Source: Bacteroidaceae bacterium (GTDB lineage: Bacteria; Bacteroidota; Bacteroidia; Bacteroidales; Bacteroidaceae). Taken from it: a stretch of 64,000 nt of DNA. The stretch's first letter is position 1; each line of letters starts with the position of its first letter. Below the pieces are notes generated by a model. It did not search any database, was not told the origin of the DNA, and was given only the letters and a program-made list of their open reading frames with translations. The translations under genes and the position numbers were made by a program. Of the stretch, positions 8,912 to 15,727 are shown piece after piece. The stretch lies in assembly GCA_017633615.1 (NCBI GenBank), contig JAGBPB010000090.1, positions 35,544 to 99,543 of the forward strand, read 5' to 3'.

Positions 8912-9100
8912 GTCTTTGTATTTCTGGAAGTCGTATTTTTTGCGCAGAGCCTCCTGGGTTTCGGGATCCTGATGGGTGAAGTATGCCTTCCAACCCGGGC
9001 AGAAATTGATGTGCCAGCGCCAGAAACGTCCTTTCAGTGACTTGGGATTCTTGTCATAACTTGCTCTAAACTTGCAGTTTTCACAGGGATATTGTGCCAT
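8909..9100 (-). CDS. Small Cys-containing conserved hypothetical protein
   Basis: The 63-residue basic protein has cysteines in PCENCKFRASYDKNP (Cys6, Cys9) and one later Cys in NFCPGWK (about 34), with a Trp-rich middle (RFWRWHINF). I believe similar small proteins occur in other Bacteroidales, but I know of no function. The C-x2-C plus later Cys could bind a metal. It has a good promoter of its own and no obvious partner gene. Confidence 0.65.
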   Translation of the reverse strand: MAQYPCENCKFRASYDKNPKSLKGRFWRWHINFCPGWKAYFTHQDPETQEALRKKYDFQKYKD

Positions 9101-9128
9101 ATTCAGTGTAATTATATCGTTTGCGATA

Positions 9129-9136
9129 CAAATATA
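9129..9136 (-). promoter_or_regulatory. Promoter -7 box of the small Cys protein
   Basis: TATATTTG on the minus strand, 28 bp upstream of the ATG at 9100. Confidence 0.5.
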
Positions 9137-9220
9137 CGGTAAGTCGTTGGAACTTCAAGCGATATGTGCGTTAATCTATATTAATGCGGGGTGGGGCGGA
9201 ACATGCGTTATTTTGACCTA

Positions 9221-9255
9221 TTTGTGGCACGTATTGTTTTTTTGTAGTATATTCG
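9221..9255 (+). promoter_or_regulatory. Promoter of the leader RNA/methyltransferase operon
   Basis: TTTG (9221-9224), 23 bp, TATATTCG (9248-9255). It is the only plausible promoter I see between the small Cys gene and the methyltransferase, so the transcript would begin near 9262 and carry the structured region below. Confidence 0.4.
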
Positions 9256-9261
9256 CAGTAC

Positions 9262-9460
9262 AGTATCGGAACAGAAAAGATATTGTAAAGACATACTAAC
9301 ATAGCATTTGCTATTTATTCGGTTGCTCGAAACCTAGGAAATTTCAACTGTCAACCCGGATAAGTCGGTAAATGTCTGCGCTTCTGCGTGGGCTTGACTT
9401 ATCTGTTGACAAGGCTTTCCTAGGGCCGCGAGCATGGATCTTTCAAGTCCATGCTTTTTT
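9262..9460 (+). ncRNA. Structured leader RNA or small RNA, unknown family
   Basis: Three structures follow one another. First a 6-bp hairpin (ATAGCA 9301-9306 with TGCTAT 9309-9314). Then a long rod: 9325-9329 pairs with 9429-9433, 9333-9341 with 9416-9424, 9350-9355 with 9405-9410 and 9358-9366 with 9396-9404, with internal loops between and a 29-nt apical loop. Finally an intrinsic terminator. The rod shape recalls 6S RNA but is shorter (about 109 nt) and I cannot place it in a family. The terminator precedes the methyltransferase ATG at 9514 by about 50 bp without a second promoter, so it could be a transcription attenuator for the restriction island, or an independent sRNA. Confidence 0.6.
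9432..9460 (+). terminator. Intrinsic terminator inside the leader
   Basis: GCATGGA (9432-9438) pairs with TCCATGC (9448-9454), with CTT/AAG extending the stem inside, followed by T6. Its 5' arm overlaps the closing helix of the rod (9429-9433), so the two helices compete at the base. Confidence 0.8.
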
Positions 9461-9513
9461 GTGCCCTGAAGCCTGTCAAGAAAAAGTCAGCAAGTGCGCA
9501 ATGAAAGCGCAGA

Positions 9514-10161
9514 ATGGACACCCAGATCAAGTCCAAGGAGAGGGTGGCCGCTCACGGTGAGGTGTTTACCGCTCCCCGTGAGGTTAACGCCATGCTTGAC
9601 CTTGTAAAGCCGGAGACGGAGCGTATAGATTCCCGTTTCCTGGAGCCTGCTTGCGGTGACGGAAACTTCCTGATAGAGATACTACGCCGTAAACTCTATG
9701 TCTGCGGGGAGCGCGTAAAGGCCAGGCAATATACCCAACTTCAATATGAACATGATGCCATTTGGGCGGTATCGAGCATCTACGGCATAGAACTGCTGGC
9801 CGATAATGTGGCCTCTTGTCGTGAGCGTCTGCTTGATTATTTCACGGAGCAATACAAAGCACTTTTTAAATCCAAATGCAAGGAAGAATGCATTGAGGCC
9901 GCCCGATACATCCTCTCCAAAAACATAATTCACGGCGATGCGCTCACATACAGGCGCGTGGATAATCCCGGCAGCTGGATTCATGTGTGCGAGTGGAGTT
10001 TCATAGGCGGTGGCAAAGTAAGCCGTCGAGATTATGAATTCTCTTTCCTGATAGGGCAGTACAGCAGCGACAACCTCTTTGCCGATGCGCCCGTAGAGAC
10101 CTATCCTCCTGTTCATTTCCTCAAAATCAAACCGGCGGCCTATGGAGAACAGCAGTTATAA
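9514..10161 (+). CDS. DNA adenine methyltransferase-like protein, short subunit with motif I
   Basis: The 215-residue protein opens with KERVAAHGEVFTAPREV and holds the SAM-binding motif I FLEPACGDGNFL (about residues 47-58), a YGIELLADNV segment (motif II region, about 88-97) and a NIIHGDAL segment (about 131-138). No NPPY catalytic motif follows; the protein ends shortly after. The next gene overlaps it by 20 bp and carries NPPY, so the two probably work as a pair. Such short 'subunit M' proteins beside an Eco57I-type methylase occur in other phyla. A nearby upstream ATG (9501) is in another frame. Confidence 0.75.
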   Translation: MDTQIKSKERVAAHGEVFTAPREVNAMLDLVKPETERIDSRFLEPACGDGNFLIEILRRKLYVCGERVKARQYTQLQYEHDAIWAVSSIYGIELLADNVASCRERLLDYFTEQYKALFKSKCKEECIEAARYILSKNIIHGDALTYRRVDNPGSWIHVCEWSFIGGGKVSRRDYEFSFLIGQYSSDNLFADAPVETYPPVHFLKIKPAAYGEQQL

Positions 10162-11662
10162 TCCCGATGTGCTGAACTGCATTGCCAACCTGAGCAATGA
10201 TGAGGTTTTTACTCCACCGGAACTGGCAAACAACGTTCTGGACCTTTTGCCACAGGAACTGTTCGGCAGCCCCAAAACCACATTTCTGGATCCGTTTACC
10301 AAGAGCGGAGTGTTCCTGCGTGAGATAGTAAAGCGTCTGGACCGGGGCTTGGAGAGCGTAATCCCGGACCGACAAGAGCGCATAGATCACATTCTACATA
10401 ATCAGGTATTCGGAATAGCTTGCACCGAACTGACATCGTTGCTGTCGCGCCGCTCAGTATATTGCTCCAAGAGTGCCGATGGCAAATACAGCGTTACACG
10501 CTTTAAAACCCCAAGCGGCAATATACTCTACTCAAACATAAATCACACGTGGGAAGGCGGAAAGTGCAAGTACTGCGGAGCAAGCCAAGCGGTCTATGAC
10601 CGAGGCTCCCAATTTGAGCAGTACGCCTATATGTTCATCCACACCGACAACCCCGGCAAATTCTTCAACAACATGAAATTCGATGTAATCATTGGCAATC
10701 CTCCGTATCAGCTTAGTGATGGTGGCGGTATGCAAACAGAATCATCATCAGGAAGTGCTATCCCTCTTTACCATAAGTTTGTGGAGCAAGCGAAAAAACT
10801 GAAACCTAGATATTTATCAATGATTATTCCTGCAAGATGGTATTCTGGAGGTCGTGGATTAGATGATTTTAGAGATATGATGTTGAATGATTGTAAAATA
10901 TCTAATCTTGTTGATTATTCCGATTCAAGGGATTGTTTTCCTGGGGTAGACATAGCAGGAGGTGTGTGTTATTTCCTTTGGGATAGTGCTTACAATGGGT
11001 TGTGTCACATTACAAATTATTACAAAAACACCATTTGCAACTCAAGCAGACGTCTTAATGAATATCCTGTTTTTGTGAGATATTCTCAAGCTGCCAATAT
11101 TATAAAAAAGGTTCATGGCAAAAAAGAAACAACAATGGAGCAGAGTGTCTATAGTTCTAAACCATTTGGTTTTAGAAGTTTTGAATCTGGTCATAAAATA
11201 GCGTATCCTAATGATGTTGGAATGTTGGGGAGTAAAGGATTTACATTCGTTAAAAGAAGTGATGTTCGAATGAACATTCAACTGATTGATGAATGGAAAG
11301 TTGTTATGTCGAAGGCAAGTGCAGAACATGCAGGGCAGACGGACAATGAAGGTAGAAAGAAAGTTATTTCTCGAATTGAGATATTAAAGCCCAATCAAAT
11401 TTGTACTGAAACGTATTTGCTGCTTCGTACATTTAAAACAGAGAGGGAGGCGATTAATATGATTAGCTATGCCAAAACAATGTTTTTCCGTTTTATGATG
11501 TCTACCATTTTGTTAACTCAAAATATAGCAAAGGACAAATTCATGTTTGTTCCACTGCAAGAATTTTCGCACCCATGGACAGATGAGATGCTTTACAAGA
11601 AATACGGATTGACGGAGGATGAAATTGCATTCATTGAGTCAATGATCCGACCGATGGAATAG
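10142..11662 (+). CDS. Eco57I-type N6-adenine DNA methyltransferase
   Basis: The 506-residue protein has a degenerate motif I (FLDPFTKSGVFL, about 49-60), a CKYCGA cysteine pair (about 140-145) and the catalytic motif IV NPPYQ (about 187-191), followed by target-recognition-like sequence. It begins with EVFTPPELANNVLDLL, as in restriction-associated adenine methylases. It overlaps the short methyltransferase by 20 bp. The first third has normal local composition, but from about 10,730 to the end the DNA becomes clearly AT-rich, suggesting the recognition half has a separate origin or recent exchange. Its partner nuclease is probably the GIY-YIG/helicase at 12,726. Confidence 0.85.
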   Translation: MENSSYNPDVLNCIANLSNDEVFTPPELANNVLDLLPQELFGSPKTTFLDPFTKSGVFLREIVKRLDRGLESVIPDRQERIDHILHNQVFGIACTELTSLLSRRSVYCSKSADGKYSVTRFKTPSGNILYSNINHTWEGGKCKYCGASQAVYDRGSQFEQYAYMFIHTDNPGKFFNNMKFDVIIGNPPYQLSDGGGMQTESSSGSAIPLYHKFVEQAKKLKPRYLSMIIPARWYSGGRGLDDFRDMMLNDCKISNLVDYSDSRDCFPGVDIAGGVCYFLWDSAYNGLCHITNYYKNTICNSSRRLNEYPVFVRYSQAANIIKKVHGKKETTMEQSVYSSKPFGFRSFESGHKIAYPNDVGMLGSKGFTFVKRSDVRMNIQLIDEWKVVMSKASAEHAGQTDNEGRKKVISRIEILKPNQICTETYLLLRTFKTEREAINMISYAKTMFFRFMMSTILLTQNIAKDKFMFVPLQEFSHPWTDEMLYKKYGLTEDEIAFIESMIRPME

Positions 11663-11712
11663 ATAGAAACAAATAATAAACAGGCGCTCTTTGATTTATT
11701 GCTGACAGATTG

Positions 11713-11738
11713 AAAAATTAATTTATAAGTTAATTTTT
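11713..11738. promoter_or_regulatory. Inverted repeat upstream of the toxin-antitoxin-like pair
   Basis: AAAAATTAA (11713-11721) and TTAATTTTT (11730-11738) form a perfect 9-bp inverted repeat, 13 bp upstream of the -33 box. It could be an operator for the downstream XRE protein; as an RNA hairpin it could also end the methyltransferase transcript. Confidence 0.4.
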
Positions 11739-11751
11739 AATGGCTTAATCC

Positions 11752-11782
11752 TTTGATATTAAAAAGAATGTGCGTATCTTTG
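11752..11782 (+). promoter_or_regulatory. Promoter of the toxin-antitoxin-like pair
   Basis: TTTG (11752-11755), 19 bp, TATCTTTG (11775-11782). The box overlaps the earliest in-frame ATG (11770), so translation must start at 11803. Confidence 0.65.
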
Positions 11783-11802
11783 CTCGTGATAAATCAATAG
11801 TC

Positions 11803-12294
11803 ATGAGAAAAGTAGAATTTGAACCCTTGTTTTTAACTGAGGCCGCTGATATATTTACTATTCGTGTAGATGAAGGGGTTTCTGAGTTTAATAAGTTTTT
11901 GGTGTTATTCAAAGATATAGAGGACCCTTTTTTGAAGGATGATTTTAATAAGATTATTGCAGCAATTAATAAAATATTGCAAAACGGAGCATTGGAATCT
12001 TATTTCAGAATAGAAGGAAAGATGAGTGACAGAATTTGTGCCATTCCATTGTTGATAACGCCGAGAGATAAATCCAAGCATGGCACATTAAGACTGTATT
12101 GTATCAGGATGTCTGACAGTCTCTTGATAATAGGAGGTGGAGGATTAAAAGTTACTGATACTTATCAGGAGGATGAAACATTGGTAAGGCATGTCTCAAC
12201 TCTACAAATGATAGACTCAAGATTGGCAGATGTTGAAAAAAGTGGTCTTGACTTACATAAGGAGCTGTTTAATATTGTTATTGATATAGACTGA
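11803..12294 (+). CDS. Hypothetical protein, possible toxin partner of the XRE gene
   Basis: I start at ATG 11803 because the promoter -7 box overlaps the earlier ATG. The 163-residue acidic protein has no signal peptide and no membrane segment. Its middle (YFRIEGKMSDRICAIPLL, then GTLRLYCIRMSDSLLIIGGGG, about 73-120) resembles the beta-sheet core seen in RelE/HigB-like toxins paired with XRE antitoxins, but the match is too weak to assign. It lies 1 bp before the XRE gene in a strongly AT-rich patch. Function is inferred only from this pairing. Confidence 0.6.
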   Translation: MRKVEFEPLFLTEAADIFTIRVDEGVSEFNKFLVLFKDIEDPFLKDDFNKIIAAINKILQNGALESYFRIEGKMSDRICAIPLLITPRDKSKHGTLRLYCIRMSDSLLIIGGGGLKVTDTYQEDETLVRHVSTLQMIDSRLADVEKSGLDLHKELFNIVIDID

Positions 12295-12295
12295 G

Positions 12296-12682
12296 ATGAC
12301 TAAGGTTTATTACATAGATCCCATGTTCAAGGAGGCTTTGGAAAAAGTCCCGCCTGTAATTCGTAAGGAGGTCGGTTTTTCTTTTGACATAGCCAAGCGG
12401 ATTTATGATATCCTAAAAAAGAAAGGATGGTCAAAGACTGATCTTGCCAAGGCTACGGGTAAGAAAACTCCTGTTGTTACCAAGTGGATGAGTGGCACCC
12501 ATAACTTTACCATGCGTACTATTGCTGAGATTGAAGTGGCATTGGGCGAGGAGATTATTAGCGTAAAGCAAAGCAGGCCTAAGTCAAAACCTACTCCCAA
12601 GCCCTATGTTACGGATTTCTTGGCTCAACGTAAAGTAAGCGAGCCTCAAATGTCATACAATAAGGAACCGGATAAGGAATAG
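12296..12682 (+). CDS. XRE-family helix-turn-helix protein, antitoxin-like
   Basis: The 128-residue protein has one helix-turn-helix at about residues 38-85 (KKGWSKTDLAKATGKKTPVV, then SGTHNFTMRTIAEIEVALG), typical of XRE/HigA antitoxins, then a basic Pro/Lys-rich tail. It follows the preceding gene by 1 bp, in the toxin-antitoxin order with the toxin first. It may repress the pair through the inverted repeat at 11713-11738. It could instead control the flanking methylase and helicase genes, as C-proteins of restriction systems do. Confidence 0.75.
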   Translation: MTKVYYIDPMFKEALEKVPPVIRKEVGFSFDIAKRIYDILKKKGWSKTDLAKATGKKTPVVTKWMSGTHNFTMRTIAEIEVALGEEIISVKQSRPKSKPTPKPYVTDFLAQRKVSEPQMSYNKEPDKE

Positions 12683-12725
12683 CCTGTCAGCATAGATTCA
12701 AAGTGTGCCATAACTTGAAAAGGAT

Positions 12726-15476
12726 ATGGCTGCTACTGATTTGCTTAGGGAGAAGGTCGCTGAGGCCCCTATGATTTATGCATACGAGCATATTGGCGTT
12801 CCGGTTCATGAAGGGATGCTTAAGGTGGGTTATACCACTCGTGATGTGGAGACCCGTGTGCGGGAGCAGAACCAGACAAATAGTGTCCGGTATAGGATTG
12901 TACTCAAGAGACCGGCCATGCGTAAGGATGGGACATCATTTGATGACCATCTTATTCATAAGATATTGCGCAAGAATCATGTGCGTAACCCGGAGGGAGA
13001 GTGGTTTGTTACTGATGCAGAAACTGTAGAAAGGGCTATTGCTTCGGCTGTAGAAGGTCATGAAACCATAATAAGCAGAACCAATTCATTCTCCATGCGG
13101 CCGGAACAGGAGGAGGCGGTCAGTAAGACATCGGCTTACTTCAAGGCTTTTGTAAAAGACCCTGCAAACAAGGGATTGATTCCGCATTTCCTCTGGAACG
13201 CCAAGATGCGTTTTGGCAAGACATTCACCACATATCAGCTGGCGCTGCGGATGGGGTGGACCAAGGTGCTGGTGCTTACTTTCAAGCCTGCAGTCAAGAC
13301 AGCCTGGGAGGAGGATCTGGCTACCCATAAGGATTTTGAGGGCTGGCAGTTCTGCCAGAAACAGGATGACCGCGAATTCAATTACGTAAATGAGCGCAAG
13401 CCGTTTGTCTGTTTTGCATCGTTCCAGGATGTACTGGGCAAGAATGCGGTAGGGGGCATTAAGGCTACAAACGAGTGGATCCAGACAGTTGACTGGGATT
13501 GCATAGTGCTGGACGAGTATCATTATGGTGCCTGGGGCAGGAATGCCAAGAACTTTTATGACAAGAAAGATCCGGCGCTGATGCGGGCGCTTGAGGTGGG
13601 TGATATCATAAATGAGGATGCCGATAATGTGCGTGAACTTGAGGCCCGCGAGATGTATGATGAGGAGCTGATGCCGCTGCGCACTCACGCCTATCTGTAT
13701 CTGTCGGGAACGCCTTTTCGGGCTATTTCAACTGGCGAATTCATTGAGGAGCAGATATATAATTGGACATATTCTGATGAGCAACGTTCCAAAGAGGCTT
13801 GGAGAGGGCCGGATAATCCATACGCCCAACTGCCCAAGATGGTGATGCTCACATATCAACTGCCGGACAGCATCCGCGAGATAGCATCGCAGGGCGAGTT
13901 TGACGAGTTTGACCTGAACGAGTTTTTCCGTGCCGATGACAAAGGTTTCATTCATGAGGAGTATGTGCAGAAATGGCTTGATCTGATACGTGGTGCATAC
14001 ACTGAGAATATTGTCACTGAACTGAAACTGGGTACAGAGAAACCGCCTATGCCTTTTTCTGATGCCCGTCTGCTAAGTTACCTGCAACATACATACTGGT
14101 TCCTGCCATCGGTTGCGGCATGTGAGGCTATGGCTAAACTGCTTGAAAAGCGTGTGAACCGTTTTTATTCTGATTACCGTGTGATAGTTGCTGCCGGAAA
14201 CAGGGCCGGCATGGGCGCCGCTGCGGTAGGTCCGGTGTATGAGGCCATGAATGATCCGCAGGAGAGCAAGACCATAACTCTGTCTTGTGGCAAACTATCC
14301 ACAGGCGTAACCGTAAAACCCTGGACCGGAATACTGATGCTCCGTAACACCACATCGCCCGAGACCTATTTTCAGGCTGCTTTCCGTGTTCAGTCACCAT
14401 GGACCACCCGTGATGAGAACGGCGATGAGGTAATTCTAAAACCGCTCTGTTACGTGTTTGACTTTGCACCCAACCGTGCCCTGCGTCTGGTTGAGGAGTA
14501 CAGCTGCCAGCTTAACGTGCATGAATCCAACCCGGAAAAGAAGGTAGAGGAGTTCATAAAGTTCCTGCCCATACTGGCATTTGACGGCTCATCAATGAAG
14601 GAAATTGATGCCGCCGGAGTGCTTGATATGGCTATGAGCGGCACGACAGCTACTCTACTTGCCCGCAGGTGGGAATCGGCCGTACTGGTAAATGTGGATA
14701 ATGCCACCCTGCAACGCTTGATGAACAATCCCGATGCAATGCGTGCCCTGATGAACATTGAGGGATTCCGCAGCCTGAACGCAGATATTGAGACCATAAT
14801 CAACAAGTCAGAGAAGGTAAAAAATACCAAGAAAGAACGTGGCGATGACCTTACTCCGCGCGAGAAGAAAGAGCTGTCCGATGAGGAGAAGGAGTATAAG
14901 AGCAAGCGCCGTGAGATACAGGAAAAACTCATAAAGTTTGCCACCCGTATCCCTGTATTTATGTACCTGACCGATTTCCGCGAATACTCACTGCGTGATG
15001 TGATAGAACAGCTGGAACCGGAACTTTTCCGCAAGGTGACAGGCCTTACACTAAAGGATTTCAGCTTGCTTGTAAGCTTGGGGGTATTCAATAGTGAGCT
15101 GATGAACGATGCCGTCTATAAGTTCAAACGCTATGAGGATTCATCGCTTGAATACACCGGCATTAACACCCATACAGGTACACTGATAGGCGGTTGGGAC
15201 ACCGTGATAGATACTTCAAAGACAGTACCCTATGAAGAGCCGGTGTATAAGGCTGTGGCAGAACCTGCACCACAAATCACCCCGATGCCGCAACCCGAAG
15301 AATGGGAGAGAGTCAAAGTAGGTGACACGGTATATCACAAAAGCCTTGGCGGGGGTACGGTGATGTCAAAGGATGACAAGTACCTGTTTGTCAAGTTCCC
15401 GCTCCGTGAGTCAAAATTCATATATCCCGACGTCTTTGAGAACGGCTATCTGTCCATGACAAATCTTTCCCAGTGA
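12726..15476 (+). CDS. GIY-YIG nuclease/superfamily 2 helicase, restriction-type
   Basis: The 916-residue protein begins with a GIY-YIG/T5orf172-like nuclease domain (about 15-105; IYAYEHIG...LKVGYTTRDVETRV, Arg at 39-43, and GEWF near 96). A superfamily 2 helicase follows: motif I MRFGKTFT (about 163), motif II DEYH (about 262), motif III SGTPF (about 329), and motif VI-like QAAFRVQSPW (about 548). A charged segment (about 700-740) and a C-terminal region of unknown fold complete it. With the two methyltransferase genes upstream it makes a complete modification plus ATP-dependent nuclease set. Codon and base composition here return to the chromosomal norm. Confidence 0.82.
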   Translation: MAATDLLREKVAEAPMIYAYEHIGVPVHEGMLKVGYTTRDVETRVREQNQTNSVRYRIVLKRPAMRKDGTSFDDHLIHKILRKNHVRNPEGEWFVTDAETVERAIASAVEGHETIISRTNSFSMRPEQEEAVSKTSAYFKAFVKDPANKGLIPHFLWNAKMRFGKTFTTYQLALRMGWTKVLVLTFKPAVKTAWEEDLATHKDFEGWQFCQKQDDREFNYVNERKPFVCFASFQDVLGKNAVGGIKATNEWIQTVDWDCIVLDEYHYGAWGRNAKNFYDKKDPALMRALEVGDIINEDADNVRELEAREMYDEELMPLRTHAYLYLSGTPFRAISTGEFIEEQIYNWTYSDEQRSKEAWRGPDNPYAQLPKMVMLTYQLPDSIREIASQGEFDEFDLNEFFRADDKGFIHEEYVQKWLDLIRGAYTENIVTELKLGTEKPPMPFSDARLLSYLQHTYWFLPSVAACEAMAKLLEKRVNRFYSDYRVIVAAGNRAGMGAAAVGPVYEAMNDPQESKTITLSCGKLSTGVTVKPWTGILMLRNTTSPETYFQAAFRVQSPWTTRDENGDEVILKPLCYVFDFAPNRALRLVEEYSCQLNVHESNPEKKVEEFIKFLPILAFDGSSMKEIDAAGVLDMAMSGTTATLLARRWESAVLVNVDNATLQRLMNNPDAMRALMNIEGFRSLNADIETIINKSEKVKNTKKERGDDLTPREKKELSDEEKEYKSKRREIQEKLIKFATRIPVFMYLTDFREYSLRDVIEQLEPELFRKVTGLTLKDFSLLVSLGVFNSELMNDAVYKFKRYEDSSLEYTGINTHTGTLIGGWDTVIDTSKTVPYEEPVYKAVAEPAPQITPMPQPEEWERVKVGDTVYHKSLGGGTVMSKDDKYLFVKFPLRESKFIYPDVFENGYLSMTNLSQ

Positions 15477-15479
15477 GCA

Positions 15480-15660
15480 GAACTTAAGGTATAGGGTATC
15501 AAAAACCGTCGCCACCCTCGGCGCGTCAGAGGGAGGGGCCCGTGCTCAAGAAGATGCTGTGGGAGATGGGAACTTGTTCACGTCTTCCACAGCGTCTTAT
15601 TGGGGATGGGAGGGATAGGGCCGTAGGCCCGTAGTTTTGGATACCCTATACCTTAAGTTC
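15480..15660. repeat. 181-bp fold-back element (MITE-like)
   Basis: The ends are 27-bp inverted repeats with one mismatch (15480-15506 and 15634-15660; outer part GAACTTAAGGTATAGGGTAT). Inside is a second strong hairpin: 15551-15567 pairs with 15582-15598 over 17 bp counting wobble pairs, with GAAC/GTTC in its loop. There is no coding sequence of note and I see no target-site duplication. It begins 4 bp after the helicase stop and ends before the thrA promoter, so it sits exactly at the island/chromosome junction. It could be a mobile palindromic repeat, a bidirectional transcription barrier, or both. Confidence 0.75.
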
Positions 15661-15696
15661 TCTCTCTAATATGCAGATAAAATAATATAAAAAGAG

Positions 15697-15704
15697 TAAT
15701 TTTG
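15697..15704 (+). promoter_or_regulatory. Promoter -7 box of the threonine operon
   Basis: TAATTTTG, 23 bp before the GTG start of thrA. No leader peptide or terminator lies between, so I see no attenuation here. The fold-back element is outside the transcript. Confidence 0.55.
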
Positions 15705-15727
15705 CAGTTTGAAAAATAGTTTTCGCT

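Noticed and set aside
9262..9460. Retron ncRNA or CRISPR-related RNA.
   Set aside because: No reverse transcriptase or cas gene is in the window and there is no repeat array.
9372..9560. Open frame over the leader RNA.
   Set aside because: It crosses the rod and terminator and overlaps the methyltransferase start in another frame. It has no family resemblance and no start signal.
15480..15727. Fold-back element as a threonine attenuator.
   Set aside because: The thrA -7 box (15697-15704) lies downstream of the element, and there is no Thr/Ile-rich leader peptide.
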